A DNA stretch of 64,000 nt from Streptomyces bikiniensis (GCA_000716465.1 JNWL01000002.1:124001-188000); one strand, 5' to 3'. Counted from the first letter of the stretch, positions 7,774 through 17,163 are shown. Notes: generated from the letters alone by a model not told the origin. Numbers and translations: made by a program.

Positions 7774-8265
7774 ATGGAAGCGGAGCGACTGATCGCGCTC
7801 GGCCGGCACGCGCTGGCGGAGAGCGGGACGGCACAGGACATCGTGGCGGAGGCCTGGCAGACCCAGGCCCTCGCCCAGGCCGTGGGGAGCCGTCTCGCGC
7901 TCTGCGGTCCGCAGGAGCTGCGGGGCGAGGCGCGGGGGCTGAGCGAGATCGGGGAGTATCCGGCGGTGTGGGGCGCCGGGGGGCCGCGCGCGGCCCGGCT
8001 GACCGAGGTCGCGGACCCCCACCGGGCGCTGACCGCGCTGGGGGAGCTGCTCGGCGAGGTGGGGATCGCCCTGGTGGGCGTGGCCTGCGCCACCGACGAG
8101 GAAGGGCTCTACTGGCAGTGCATCGAGGCGATCGACGCCACCGACGAGTCGGGGGACCGGGTGCGCGGGTTGTTACGGCGCCTCGTCGTTCGCGACGGCG
8201 AGCGAGCCCGCCCGCCCGACCCCGCCCGGGGCCGCGCGACCCCACGACGGGAGCCGTCGTGTTGA
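7774..8265 (+). CDS. Conserved actinobacterial protein of unknown function
   Basis: A 163-residue, mostly helical and soluble protein with no signal peptide or membrane segment. Recognisable features are LIALGRHALAESGTAQDIVAEAWQ at the N-terminus and VADPHRALTALGELLGEVGIALVGVACATDEEGLYWQCIEAI in the middle. From memory it resembles a Streptomyces DUF family of about 150 residues (possibly DUF6099), which I could not verify. The ATG at 7774 is preferred; a GTG at 7753 is also in frame. The last 25 residues are a Pro/Arg-rich tail that may be unstructured. No function can be assigned. Confidence 0.65.
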   Translation: MEAERLIALGRHALAESGTAQDIVAEAWQTQALAQAVGSRLALCGPQELRGEARGLSEIGEYPAVWGAGGPRAARLTEVADPHRALTALGELLGEVGIALVGVACATDEEGLYWQCIEAIDATDESGDRVRGLLRRLVVRDGERARPPDPARGRATPRREPSC

Positions 8266-8272
8266 CGCCCCC

Positions 8273-8326
8273 GGTCCGACCGGGCTCCTCGATCCGACCG
8301 GACTCCCTGATCCGACCGTGCTCCCC
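8273..8326. repeat. 18-base tandem repeat, three units
   Basis: Units GGTCCGACCGGGCTCCTC (8273-8290), GATCCGACCGGACTCCCT (8291-8308) and GATCCGACCGTGCTCCCC (8309-8326) follow each other without gaps. A partial GATCTTCCCG continues the series. The array fills the gap before the LLM oxidoreductase gene and holds no gene. Confidence 0.75.
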
Positions 8327-8443
8327 GATCTTCCCGTTCCGGCCGGGCTTCCCGGAGCGCCGGGGGCGGCCGGGGCGGGCGGCCCGGGCGGCCCGGGTGT
8401 CGGCCGGGAGGTTGACCCGCACCCGACGGTGCAGGATGGAGGC

Positions 8444-9370
8444 ATGGATCTTCGCATCTTCACCGAGCCCCAGCAGGGGGCCGACTACGACACCCTCCTC
8501 ACCGTGGCCCGCGCCACCGAGGAGCTCGGGTTCGACGCTTTCTTCCGCTCCGACCACTACCTCAGCATGGGGTCCGCCGACGGCCTGCCCGGCCCGACGG
8601 ACGCCTGGATCACCCTGGCAGGACTGGCCCGGGAGACGAAGAGGATCCGTCTCGGCACGCTGATGACGGCCGGCACCTTCCGGCTCCCCGGAGTCCTCGC
8701 CATCCAGGTCGCCCAGGTGGACCGGATGTCCGGCGGCCGGGTCGAACTGGGCCTGGGCGCGGGCTGGTTCGAGGAGGAGCACAAGGCCTACGGCATCCCC
8801 TTCCCGAAGGAGAAGTTCGGCCGCCTCGAAGAGCAGCTGGCGATCGTCACCGGCCTGTGGGAGACCGAGGTCGGCAAGACGTTCACCCACGAGGGGGAGT
8901 TCTACCGGCTCACCGACTCCCCGGCGCTGCCCAAGCCCCTCCAGGACAAGATCCCGGTCCTGATCGGCGGCCACGGCGCGACCCGCACGCCGAGGCTCGC
9001 CGCGCGGTACGCGGACGAGTTCAACATCCCGTTCGCCTCCCTGGAGGACAGCGAGAAGCAGTTCGGCCGGGTGCGGGCCGCCGCCGAGGCCGTCGGCCGG
9101 CCGGCCGACGACCTGGTGTACTCCAACGCGCTGGTCGTGTGCGTCGGCCGGGACGACGCCGAGGTGGCCCGCCGGGCCGCCGCCATCGGACGGGACGTGG
9201 ACGAGCTCAAGGCGAACGGCCTGGCCGGCTCGCCCGCCGAGGTCGTCGACAAGCTCGGGCGGTACGCGGCCATCGGCTCCTCCCGGGTCTACCTCCAGGT
9301 CCTGGACCTGGACGACCTGGACCACCTGGAGCTGATCTCCGCCCAGGTCCAGTCCCAGCTGGGCCGATAG
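8444..9370 (+). CDS. LLM-class F420-dependent oxidoreductase
   Basis: This 308-residue TIM-barrel protein belongs to the luciferase-like monooxygenase family. It has the N-terminal MDLRIFTEPQQGADYDTLLTVA and ELGFDAFFRSDHYLSM segments and the GRVELGLGAGWFEEEH motif typical of F420-dependent members. Such enzymes use F420H2 or FMNH2 for reduction or oxygenation of diverse small molecules. Substrate is not predictable. The ATG at 8444 has a GGAGG site just upstream; longer in-frame starts lie in low-complexity DNA. It is 14 bases from the methyltransferase gene, so they may form an operon. Confidence 0.85.
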   Translation: MDLRIFTEPQQGADYDTLLTVARATEELGFDAFFRSDHYLSMGSADGLPGPTDAWITLAGLARETKRIRLGTLMTAGTFRLPGVLAIQVAQVDRMSGGRVELGLGAGWFEEEHKAYGIPFPKEKFGRLEEQLAIVTGLWETEVGKTFTHEGEFYRLTDSPALPKPLQDKIPVLIGGHGATRTPRLAARYADEFNIPFASLEDSEKQFGRVRAAAEAVGRPADDLVYSNALVVCVGRDDAEVARRAAAIGRDVDELKANGLAGSPAEVVDKLGRYAAIGSSRVYLQVLDLDDLDHLELISAQVQSQLGR

Positions 9371-9384
9371 GGAGGAGCGACCCG

Positions 9385-10299
9385 ATGAGACCGGCCCGTA
9401 CGCTCGCCGAAGCCCTCCGGGCGGAGGTCCTCGTCCTCGACGGCGGACTCTCCCACCGGTTGGAGGCACAGGGCTGCGACCTCTCGGACGCGCTCTGGTC
9501 CGCGCGGCTCCTCGCCGACGGACCCGAGCGGATCGAGGAGGCGCACATGGCGTACGTACGGGCCGGGGCGCGGGTCCTCATCACCTCCGGGTACCAGGCC
9601 ACCTTCGAGGGCTTCGCCCGGCGGGGCCTGGACCGGGCGGACGCGGCGCGGCTGCTCGCCCGGAGCGTGGAGCTCGCGCGGTCGGCGGCGGACGCCGGAG
9701 AGCGGGAGGTCTGGGTCGCCGCGTCCGTCGGACCGTACGGCGCGATGCTGGCGGACGGCAGCGAGTACCGGGGCCGGTACGGGCTCTCCGTACGGGAGCT
9801 CGAAGCGTTCCACCGGCCCAGGATCGAGGTGTTCGCGGCGGCCGGGCCCGACGTCCTGGCCCTGGAGACGGTGCCCGACGCGGAGGAGGCGGAGGCGCTG
9901 CTGCGGGCGGCCGAGGGGTGCGGGGTGCCCGTGTGGCTGTCGTACACGGTCGAGGGCGGGCGGACCCGGGCCGGACAGGACCTGGCGGAGGCGTTCGCGG
10001 TCGCCGCCGGGAACGACCGGGTGGTGGCGGTCGGGGTCAACTGCTGCGACCCGGCCGACGCGGGACCCGCCGTGGAGACGGCCGTCGCCGTGACCGGGAA
10101 ACCGGCCGTGGTCTACCCCAACAGCGGGGAGCGCTGGGACGCCCGGGCGCGGGACTGGCGCGGCGGGTCCGCCTTCGACCCGGAGCGGGCCGCCGACTGG
10201 GTACGCTCCGGGGCCCGGCTCGTCGGCGGCTGCTGCCGGGTCGGCCCGGACGCGATCACCGCCCTGGCCGGGACCTTGGCCGCCGACGGCACCGGCTGA
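9385..10299 (+). CDS. mmuM: Homocysteine S-methyltransferase
   Basis: A 304-residue homocysteine-binding TIM barrel. The zinc cysteines are visible as Cys220 in GVNCCDP and the pair Cys283-Cys284 in GGCCRVGP. The N-terminal VLDGGLSHRLE motif is also conserved. MmuM-type enzymes move a methyl group from S-methylmethionine or SAM to homocysteine, giving methionine. The GGAGGAG ribosome site lies at 9371-9377. The preceding oxidoreductase gene is 14 bases away. Confidence 0.88.
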   Translation: MRPARTLAEALRAEVLVLDGGLSHRLEAQGCDLSDALWSARLLADGPERIEEAHMAYVRAGARVLITSGYQATFEGFARRGLDRADAARLLARSVELARSAADAGEREVWVAASVGPYGAMLADGSEYRGRYGLSVRELEAFHRPRIEVFAAAGPDVLALETVPDAEEAEALLRAAEGCGVPVWLSYTVEGGRTRAGQDLAEAFAVAAGNDRVVAVGVNCCDPADAGPAVETAVAVTGKPAVVYPNSGERWDARARDWRGGSAFDPERAADWVRSGARLVGGCCRVGPDAITALAGTLAADGTG

Positions 10300-10524
10300 G
10301 CCGGGAGCTTCCGGCGCGCCCGGTCCGCGCGACAGGACCCGTGCGTCCGGCCCGTGCTGTCCGGCCCCTGCGCTCCCGGCCCGCGTGCCCGCCCGCCCCG
10401 CGCGCCCGCCCGCCTCGCGCTCCCGGCCCGCCCGCCCCGCGCCCCCCGTGCGTCCGGCCCGCACCTCCGGACCGTGCGGAAAATGCCTGGTGAGGCCGGT
10501 GCGGGCGGCACCATACTCGAAGGC

Positions 10525-12015
10525 GTGTTCCTGACGATCAGTACGACCGGCATCCCGGAGCGACCCGCGACCGACCTCGGATTCCTGCTGCACAAGCATC
10601 CCGAGCGGGCGCAGTCGTTCTCGACCTCGCACGGCACCGCGCACGTCCTCTACCCCGAGGCGAGCGCCGAGCGGTGCACGGCGGCGCTCCTCCTGGAGGT
10701 GGACCCCGTGGCGCTCGTGCGCCGCGGCAAGGGCAAGGGCCGGGGCGGCGCCCCGGACTCCGCGCTCGCGCAGTACGTGAACGACCGGCCCTACGCCGCG
10801 TCCTCGCTGCTCGCCGTCGTGCTCGCCAAGGTCTTCAAGACCGCGCTGCACGGCGACTGCAAGGCGATGCCCGAGCGGGCCGCCGCGCCGCTGCCGCTGC
10901 GGATCGAGGTCCCCGCGCTCCCCGCCCGGGGCGGCGCCGCGCTGGTGCGCGCGCTGTTCGGCCCGCTGGGCTGGTCCGTCGTGGAGGCCGAACCGATCGC
11001 GCTGGACCCGGAGTTCCCCGAGTGGGGCGACTCGCGGTACGTGCGGCTCGTCCTGGAGGGCGAGCTGCGGCTCGCGGACGCCCTCAACCACCTGTACGTC
11101 CTGCTGCCCGTCCTCGACGACGCCAAGCACTACTGGGTCGCGCCCGACGAGGTCGACAAGCTGCTGCGCGCCGGTGACGGCTGGCTCGCCGGACACCCCG
11201 AGCGGAAGCTGATCACGGAGCGCTACCTCTCCCGCCGCCGGGGCCTGGCCCGGGAGGCGGCGGAACGGCTCGAACTGGTCCGGCTCGCCGAGGCCGAGGG
11301 CCTGGACGTCGAGGACGTCGACAACGCCGTGGACGAGACGACCGACACCGAGGAGCGCCCGGTGCCGCTCGCCCAGCAGCGGCGGGACGCGATCCTGTCC
11401 GCGCTGCGCGCGGCCGGGGCGGTGCGCGTGCTCGACCTGGGCTGCGGACAGGGCCAGCTGGTGCAGGCCCTGCTCAAGGACCCGCGCTTCACCGAGGTCG
11501 TCGGCGTCGACGTGTCCGTCCGGGCCCTGACCGTCGCCGCGCGCCGGCTGCGGCTCGACCGCATGGGGGAGCGGCAGGCCGCCCGCGTGAAGCTGGTGCA
11601 GGGCTCCCTCGCGTACACCGACAAGCGCCTGTCCGGCTATGACGCGGCCGTGCTCAGCGAGGTGATCGAGCACCTGGACCTGCCGAGGCTGCCGGCCCTG
11701 GAGTACGCGGTGTTCGGCTCGGCCCGGCCCCGCACGGTCCTCGTGACCACGCCGAACGTCGAGTACAACGTGCGCTGGGAGAGCCTGCCCGCCGGGCACG
11801 TCCGGCACAGTGACCACCGCTTCGAGTGGACCCGCGAGGAGTTCCGGAGCTGGGCGGCCCGGGTGGCGGGGGAGTACGGGTACGAGGCCGGGTTCGTCCC
11901 CGTCGGCCCCGACGACCCGGAGGTCGGCCCGCCGACCCAGATGGCCGTCTTCACCCGCGCCACCACCGGAAGCGACGAGAACACCGACGAGAACGAGAAG
12001 GAGGGACGGGCATGA
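10525..12015 (+). CDS. hen1: 3'-terminal RNA ribose 2'-O-methyltransferase Hen1
   Basis: A 496-residue bacterial Hen1. Residues about 1-240 form the Hen1-specific N-terminal domain, which in characterised systems activates the Pnkp ligase. Residues about 290-480 are the SAM methyltransferase: RVLDLGCGQGQLV binds SAM, and metal ligands fit AVLSEVIEHL and HVRHSDHRFEW. Hen1 2'-O-methylates the 3' end at an RNA break before Pnkp seals it, protecting the repaired site from repeat cleavage by ribotoxins. The GTG at 10525 is used because family similarity starts there. A CATACT box at 10511-10516 would place transcription start close to this codon. The gene overlaps pnkp by four bases. Confidence 0.93.
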   Translation: MFLTISTTGIPERPATDLGFLLHKHPERAQSFSTSHGTAHVLYPEASAERCTAALLLEVDPVALVRRGKGKGRGGAPDSALAQYVNDRPYAASSLLAVVLAKVFKTALHGDCKAMPERAAAPLPLRIEVPALPARGGAALVRALFGPLGWSVVEAEPIALDPEFPEWGDSRYVRLVLEGELRLADALNHLYVLLPVLDDAKHYWVAPDEVDKLLRAGDGWLAGHPERKLITERYLSRRRGLAREAAERLELVRLAEAEGLDVEDVDNAVDETTDTEERPVPLAQQRRDAILSALRAAGAVRVLDLGCGQGQLVQALLKDPRFTEVVGVDVSVRALTVAARRLRLDRMGERQAARVKLVQGSLAYTDKRLSGYDAAVLSEVIEHLDLPRLPALEYAVFGSARPRTVLVTTPNVEYNVRWESLPAGHVRHSDHRFEWTREEFRSWAARVAGEYGYEAGFVPVGPDDPEVGPPTQMAVFTRATTGSDENTDENEKEGRA

Positions 12016-14579
12016 CCACCGTCACCGACAGCACCGCCGACACCACCACCGCGCGCCGGGCCCTGCCCGTCACCGACCTCTCCCTCGTCGTGCTCGTCGG
12101 CGCCACCGGCTCCGGCAAGTCCACCTTCGCCCGGCGCCACTTCAAGCCCACCGAGGTCGTCTCCTCCGACTTCTGCCGGGGGCTCGTCGCCGACGACGAG
12201 AACGACCAGTCCGCCAGCCGGGACGCCTTCGACGTCCTCCACTACATCGCCGGCAAGCGCCTGGCCGCCGGCCGGCTCACCGTGGTCGACGCCACCAACG
12301 TGCAGCAGGAGGCCCGGCGGCAGCTCGTGCAGCTCGCCAGGACGCACGACGTGCTGCCGATCGCGATCGTCCTCGACCTGCCCGAGCAGGTCTGCCGCGA
12401 GCGCAACGCGGCCCGCCCCGACCGCGCCGACATGCCCGCGCACGTGATCCAGCGCCACCGCCGCGAGCTGCGGCGCTCCCTGCGCGGCCTGGAGCGCGAG
12501 GGCTTCCGCAAGGTCCACGTGCTGCGCTCCGTCGAGGAGGTCGAGGCCGCCGAGGTCGTCCTGGAGCGCCGCTTCAACGACCTGCGCCACCTCACCGGAC
12601 CTTTCGACATCGTCGGCGACGTCCACGGCTGCAGCTCCGAGCTGGAGACCCTGCTCGGCAAGCTCGGCTACGTCGACGGCCGCCACCCCGAGGGGCGCAC
12701 GGCGGTCTTCGTCGGCGACCTGGTCGACCGGGGGCCCGACTCCCCGGGCGTCCTGCGCCGCGTCATGTCCATGGTCGCCTCCGGCGACGCCCTGTGCGTC
12801 CCCGGCAACCACGAGAACAAGCTCGGCCGCTGGCTGAAGGGCCGCAAGGTCCAGCGGACCCACGGCCTCGCCGAGACGATCGAGCAGTTGGAGGGCGAGA
12901 GCGAGGAGTTCCGGGCCGAGGTCGCGAAGTTCATCGACGGGCTCGTCAGCCACTACGTCCTCGACGGCGGCGACCTCGTCGTCTGCCACGCAGGACTGCC
13001 GGAGAAGTACCACGGCCGCACTTCCGGCCGGGTGCGCTCGCACGCGCTGTACGGGGACACCACCGGCGAGACCGACGAGTTCGGGCTGCCCGTGCGCTAC
13101 CCGTGGGCGGAGGAGTACCGGGGCCGGGCCGCCGTCGTCTACGGGCACACCCCCGTGCCGAACACCTCCTGGATCAACAACACCCTCTGCCTCGACACCG
13201 GAGCCGTCTTCGGCGGGAGGATGACCGCGCTGCGCTGGCCGGAGCGCGAGCTGGTCGACGTACCGGCCGAGCGGGTCTGGTACGAGCCGGCCCGGCCGCT
13301 CGCGACCGACGCGCCCGGCGGGCACCAGGGGCGCCCCCTGGACCTGGCCGACGTGCACGGGCGGCGGACCGTCGAGACCCGGCACCACGGCAACGTCGCC
13401 GTGCGCGAGGAGAACGCGGCGGCGGCCCTGGAGGTCATGAGCCGGTTCGCGGTCGACCCGCGCCTGCTCGCGTACCTGCCGCCGACGATGGCGCCGACCG
13501 CCGCCTCCAGGGAGGACGGCTATCTGGAGCACCCGGCCGAGGCCTTCGCCCAGTACCGGGCCGACGGCGTCGAACGGGTCGTGTGCGAGGAGAAGCACAT
13601 GGGCTCCCGGGCCGTGGCCCTGGTCTGCCGGGACGCCGACGCGGCCCGCGAGCGCTTCGGCGCCGACGGGGTGACGGGCGCCCTGCACACCCGTACCGGA
13701 CGCCCCTTCTTCGACGACCCCGCCGTCACCGAGGAGGTCCTGGTACGGCTGCGGACCGCGATCGGCGCCGCCGGACTCTGGGAGGAGCTCGACACGGACT
13801 GGCTGCTGCTCGACGGCGAGCTGATGCCGTGGTCGCTCAAGTCGGCCGGTCTGCTCCGCGCCCAGTACGCGGCCGTGGGCGCCGCCTCGGGCGCGGTGCT
13901 GCCCGGCGCGGTCGACGCCCTGCGGCGGGCGGTGGAACGCGGAGTCGAAGGGGTCGACGGCCTTCTCGACCGGCAGCGGGGACGGGTGGCGGACGCGGAG
14001 GCCTTCACGGCCGCCTACCGCCGTTACTGCTGGCCGACCGAGGGTCTGGAGGGCGTGCGGTTCGCGCCCTTCCAGCTCCTGGCGGCACGCGGGCGCTCGC
14101 TCGCGGCCGTGCCCCACGACGAACAGCTCGCGTGGCTCGACCGCCTCGTGGAGCACGATCCGACCGGCCTGCTCCAGGTCACCCGCCGGCTCGTCGTGGA
14201 CACCGGCGACGAGGCCTCGGTCCGCGCCGGCGTCGACTGGTGGCTGGAGCTGACCGGCGCGGGCGGCGAGGGCATGGTCGTCAAGCCCCTCGCCGCGCTC
14301 GTCCGCGACGCGAAGGGCCGGCTCGTCCAGCCGGGCGTGAAGGTCCGCGGCCGGGAGTACCTGCGGATCATCTACGGCCCCGAGTACACCCGCCCGGAGA
14401 ACCTGGAGCGGCTGCGGCAGCGCTTCCTCGGCCACAAGCGGTCCCTCGCCCTGCGCGAGTACGCGCTCGGCCTGGAGGCGCTCGACCGGCTCGCGGACGG
14501 CGAACCGCTCTGGCGGGTCCACGAGGCCGTCTTCGCGGTCCTCGCCCTGGAGTCGGAGCCGGTGGACCCGAGGCTCTGA
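12012..14579 (+). CDS. pnkp: Polynucleotide kinase-phosphatase-ligase Pnkp
   Basis: This 855-residue three-domain RNA repair enzyme is close to the about 870 residues of the Clostridium thermocellum enzyme. The kinase domain (about 20-180) has the P-loop GATGSGKST (30-38). The metallophosphatase (about 198-460) has GDVHG (Asp203, His205), GDLVDRGPDS, GNHE and CHAGL. The C-terminal ligase/adenylyltransferase (about 490-850) has the nucleotidyl lysine Lys528 in EEKHMGSRA. It heals 5'-OH and 2',3'-cyclic phosphate ends and, with Hen1, ligates them. The ATGA overlap with hen1 shows translational coupling. Confidence 0.95.
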   Translation: MTTVTDSTADTTTARRALPVTDLSLVVLVGATGSGKSTFARRHFKPTEVVSSDFCRGLVADDENDQSASRDAFDVLHYIAGKRLAAGRLTVVDATNVQQEARRQLVQLARTHDVLPIAIVLDLPEQVCRERNAARPDRADMPAHVIQRHRRELRRSLRGLEREGFRKVHVLRSVEEVEAAEVVLERRFNDLRHLTGPFDIVGDVHGCSSELETLLGKLGYVDGRHPEGRTAVFVGDLVDRGPDSPGVLRRVMSMVASGDALCVPGNHENKLGRWLKGRKVQRTHGLAETIEQLEGESEEFRAEVAKFIDGLVSHYVLDGGDLVVCHAGLPEKYHGRTSGRVRSHALYGDTTGETDEFGLPVRYPWAEEYRGRAAVVYGHTPVPNTSWINNTLCLDTGAVFGGRMTALRWPERELVDVPAERVWYEPARPLATDAPGGHQGRPLDLADVHGRRTVETRHHGNVAVREENAAAALEVMSRFAVDPRLLAYLPPTMAPTAASREDGYLEHPAEAFAQYRADGVERVVCEEKHMGSRAVALVCRDADAARERFGADGVTGALHTRTGRPFFDDPAVTEEVLVRLRTAIGAAGLWEELDTDWLLLDGELMPWSLKSAGLLRAQYAAVGAASGAVLPGAVDALRRAVERGVEGVDGLLDRQRGRVADAEAFTAAYRRYCWPTEGLEGVRFAPFQLLAARGRSLAAVPHDEQLAWLDRLVEHDPTGLLQVTRRLVVDTGDEASVRAGVDWWLELTGAGGEGMVVKPLAALVRDAKGRLVQPGVKVRGREYLRIIYGPEYTRPENLERLRQRFLGHKRSLALREYALGLEALDRLADGEPLWRVHEAVFAVLALESEPVDPRL

Positions 14580-14675
14580 CCCGAAGCTCCGACCCCGGGG
14601 CCCGGGACGGAGACGCACGGGCCCGGGGCAGCGACGTACAGGCCCCGGGACAGGGGGCGCACGGGCCCCGCGACA

Positions 14676-14715
14676 GGGGCGCAGGGGTGCCGGAAACGGC
14701 GCTCCCCTGCGCCCC
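14676..14715 (+). terminator. Strong hairpin terminator after pnkp
   Basis: A 12-base perfect stem, GGGGCGCAGGGG (14676-14687) with CCCCTGCGCCCC (14704-14715), is extended by an inner GCCG/CGGC stem and capped by a GAAA tetraloop. It lies about 100 bases after the pnkp stop. The stretch between repeats further GC-rich CGGGGC/GGCCCC motifs and holds no gene. Confidence 0.7.
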
Positions 14716-14724
14716 CCGTGCTCG

Positions 14725-14754
14725 TTGACGCGTTTCTTCCGCACCCCCTAGCGT
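14725..14754 (+). promoter_or_regulatory. Vegetative (HrdB-type) promoter
   Basis: TTGACG (14725-14730) and TAGCGT (14749-14754) are separated by 18 bases, matching the housekeeping consensus. The promoter sits between the pnkp terminator and the cyclase-like gene that starts about 100 bases downstream. Confidence 0.55.
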
Positions 14755-14852
14755 TCATCACCCCGTCACGTGGCGGGACGTCAACCCCCTTGTGGGACAA
14801 GGCGGACGACGCACACCTTCGGCCGGCACCGGGGCGTCGCGAGGGAGTCGGA

Positions 14853-15572
14853 GTGAGCAGTGCGGGAGCGAACGGGACGGTGGACGGAGTCGTGGGCGGG
14901 ATCCACCGGTTCGTCGTCTTCGGCGGCGTCTGCGGCTCCGGGAGCCCGGACGGGGCCGGAGGGGAACCGCACCGCGCGGCGCTGCACGCCGCCTTCGACG
15001 AGGCGTACGGCTCCATCGGCGTCGAACCCGGCACGTACCACCGGGAGGACCGGGGCGACGGCGTCCTCGCCGCGCTGCGCCCCGGCGTGCCGCCGTCCCT
15101 CATGGTCGGGCGGTGGATCGACACCCTCCACGAGAGCCTGCGCGCCCACAACGCGGGCCGCGACCGGCGGCTGCGGCTGCGGATCGGCATGGACGCCGGG
15201 CTCGTCGCCCGGGGCGGGCAGGGGGAGGGGGGCGGGCTCGTCGGACGGGCGGTCGACCGCGCCGCCCGGCTCTGCGGCAGCGCCCCGGCCCGGCGGATCA
15301 TGGCGGAGGCGCCCGACGTCGACCTCCTCGTCGTCGTCTCCGACTGGCTGTACGGGAACGTGGTCGCCGAGGGCGGGCGGTACGTGGAACCGGCCCACTA
15401 CCGGCCGGCCCGCGTCCGGCCCGGAGCGGCCGACGGGTCCGACGGGTCCGACGGGTTCGATGGGAACGACGGGAACGACGTGACCGCCTGGTTCCACGTG
15501 CCGCGCAGGACCGCGCCGCCGCTGCCGGAACCGGAGCCGGAGCCGGAGCCGTACGGCGAACCGGTGGCCTGA
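14853..15572 (+). CDS. Class III nucleotide cyclase-like domain protein, probably catalytically inactive
   Basis: The 239-residue protein follows the cyclase-homology pattern common in Streptomyces signalling proteins: HRFVVFGGVCG, the YHREDRGDGVLAAL strand-loop, RLRLRIGMDAGLV and LVGRAVDRAARLC. In active class III cyclases the first strand carries a metal-binding aspartate (VVFVDVxG type). Here the equivalent is FGGVCG, so the metal ligand is missing. A sensory or scaffold role is more likely than cAMP/cGMP synthesis. After the domain comes a DGSDGSDGFDGNDGND run and a Pro-Glu repeat tail. The GTG at 14853 has a GAGGGAG site. Confidence 0.65.
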   Translation: MSSAGANGTVDGVVGGIHRFVVFGGVCGSGSPDGAGGEPHRAALHAAFDEAYGSIGVEPGTYHREDRGDGVLAALRPGVPPSLMVGRWIDTLHESLRAHNAGRDRRLRLRIGMDAGLVARGGQGEGGGLVGRAVDRAARLCGSAPARRIMAEAPDVDLLVVVSDWLYGNVVAEGGRYVEPAHYRPARVRPGAADGSDGSDGFDGNDGNDVTAWFHVPRRTAPPLPEPEPEPEPYGEPVA

Positions 15573-15610
15573 GGAGGGGCGGGGGGAGCCGACGGGGGGA
15601 TCACGGACCG

Positions 15611-15643
15611 GCGTCGGGCCGTCGCGGGGGGACGGCCCGACGC
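15611..15643. terminator. 13-base-pair hairpin terminator
   Basis: GCGTCGGGCCGTC (15611-15623) pairs perfectly with GACGGCCCGACGC (15631-15643) around a 7-base G-rich loop. It lies in the gap between the cyclase-like gene and arginine deiminase. No T-run follows. Confidence 0.75.
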
Positions 15644-15757
15644 CCAGCACCGAGGAGGGGCCGTACCGCCGCGCGCACCTGACCGGCCACGACCGCACCC
15701 GCCGCCTCCCGTGCCGAAACACGGGCCGCGCGGGCCCCCCTCCGTCAGGATGGACCC

Positions 15758-16990
15758 ATGGGATTCCACGTCGACTCCGAGACCGGGCGGCTGCGCCGCG
15801 TCATCCTCCACCGCCCCGACCTGGAGCTGAAGCGGCTCACCCCGACCAACAAGGACGCCCTCCTCTTCGACGACGTGCTCTGGGTGCGCCGGGCCCGGCA
15901 GGAGCACGACGGCTTCGCCGACGTGCTGCGCGACCGGGGGGTGGAGGTGCACCTCTTCGCGGACCTCCTGAGCGAGTCGCTGAAAGTGCCGGCCGCCCGC
16001 GCGCTCGTCCTGGACCGGGTCTTCGACGAGAAGGAGTACGGTCCGCTCGCCGCCGACCACCTCCGGTCGGCCTTCGACTCGCTCGACGCCGTCGCGCTCG
16101 GCGAGGTGCTCGTCGGCGGGATGACGAAGCGGGAGTTCCTGGCGGCGCACCGGGAGCCGACCTCGGTCCGCTTCCACGCCCTCGACCTGGACGACTTCCT
16201 CCTCGGCCCGCTGCCCAACCACCTCTTCACCCGGGACACCTCGGCCTGGATCTACGACGGCGTCTCCATCAACGCCATGCGCTGGCCGGCCCGGCAGCGC
16301 GAGACGGTCCACTTCGAGGCGATCTACAAGCACCACCCGCTCTTCACCGGGCCCGACGCGGGCCCCTTCCACCACTGGTCCGAGGGGCAGGCGGACTACC
16401 CGTCGACGATCGAGGGCGGCGACGTCCTGGTCATCGGCAACGGCGCCGTGCTCATCGGGATGAGCGAGCGCACCACCCCGCAGGCGGTGGAGATGCTGGC
16501 CCGGGGCATGTTCGCGGCCGGTTCGGCGCGCACGATCGTCGCGCTCGACATGCCGAAGCGGCGCGCGTTCATGCACCTGGACACGGTGATGACGATGGTG
16601 GACCAGGACACGTTCACCCAGTACGCGGGGCTCGGCATGCTCCGCTCGTACACGATCGAACCGGGGGACGCGGGGCAGCCGCTGCGGGTGACCGACCATC
16701 CGCCGGAGCGGATGCACGACGCGATCGCGGCGGCCCTGGGGCTCCCGGAGATCCGGGTCCTCACCGCCACCCAGGACGTGCACGCGGCCGAGCGCGAGCA
16801 GTGGGACGACGGGTGCAACGTGCTCGCCGTGGAGCCGGGGGTGGTCGTCGCGTACGAGCGGAACGTCACCACGAACACGCACCTGCGCAAGCAGGGCATC
16901 GAGGTGATCGAGATCCCCGGCAGCGAGCTGGGCCGGGGGAGGGGCGGCCCGCGCTGCATGAGCTGCCCGGTGGAGCGGGACGCCGCCTGA
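15758..16990 (+). CDS. arcA: Arginine deiminase
   Basis: A 410-residue arginine deiminase with the N-terminal [18 protein letters not shown] segment, the FTRDTSAWI and [11 protein letters not shown] motifs, and the nucleophile Cys400 in [11 protein letters not shown], the position equivalent to Cys406 of the Pseudomonas enzyme. It hydrolyses L-arginine to citrulline and ammonia. The next genes encode an ornithine carbamoyltransferase and an amino acid permease, an arc-like order. Carbamate kinase (arcC) is not in the window. A gap of 228 bases with GC-rich GGGCCGGGGCCCGAGGTCAG repeats follows. Confidence 0.95.
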   Translation: MGFHVDSETGRLRRVILHRPDLELKRLTPTNKDALLFDDVLWVRRARQEHDGFADVLRDRGVEVHLFADLLSESLKVPAARALVLDRVFDEKEYGPLAADHLRSAFDSLDAVALGEVLVGGMTKREFLAAHREPTSVRFHALDLDDFLLGPLPNHLFTRDTSAWIYDGVSINAMRWPARQRETVHFEAIYKHHPLFTGPDAGPFHHWSEGQADYPSTIEGGDVLVIGNGAVLIGMSERTTPQAVEMLARGMFAAGSARTIVALDMPKRRAFMHLDTVMTMVDQDTFTQYAGLGMLRSYTIEPGDAGQPLRVTDHPPERMHDAIAAALGLPEIRVLTATQDVHAAEREQWDDGCNVLAVEPGVVVAYERNVTTNTHLRKQGIEVIEIPGSELGRGRGGPRCMSCPVERDAA

Positions 16991-17126
16991 GGGCCCGGGG
17001 GCGGGGCGGCCGGGGCCCGAGGTCAGGGGGCGGGGCGGCCGGGGCCGGGGCCCGAGGTCAGGGGCCCGGGCTCAGTGGTCCGGGACCGGGGCCCGGGGGA
17101 GGGCGCGGACTTCCCGCGAAGGGGGC

Positions 17127-17163
17127 TGTATATAAATGTTGGAGTGCGTATAGACTTCCATAG
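17127..17163 (+). promoter_or_regulatory. AT-rich promoter island, candidate ArgR (ARG box) region
   Basis: TGTATATAAATGTTGGAGTG followed by CGTATAGACTTCCATA is strikingly AT-rich for this chromosome. It lies 56 bases before the carbamoyltransferase start. TGCGTATA resembles the TGCATA half-site of Streptomyces ARG boxes, but the palindrome is weak. TATAAA (17131-17136) or TATAGA (17149-17154) could serve as the -10 box. Confidence 0.4.
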
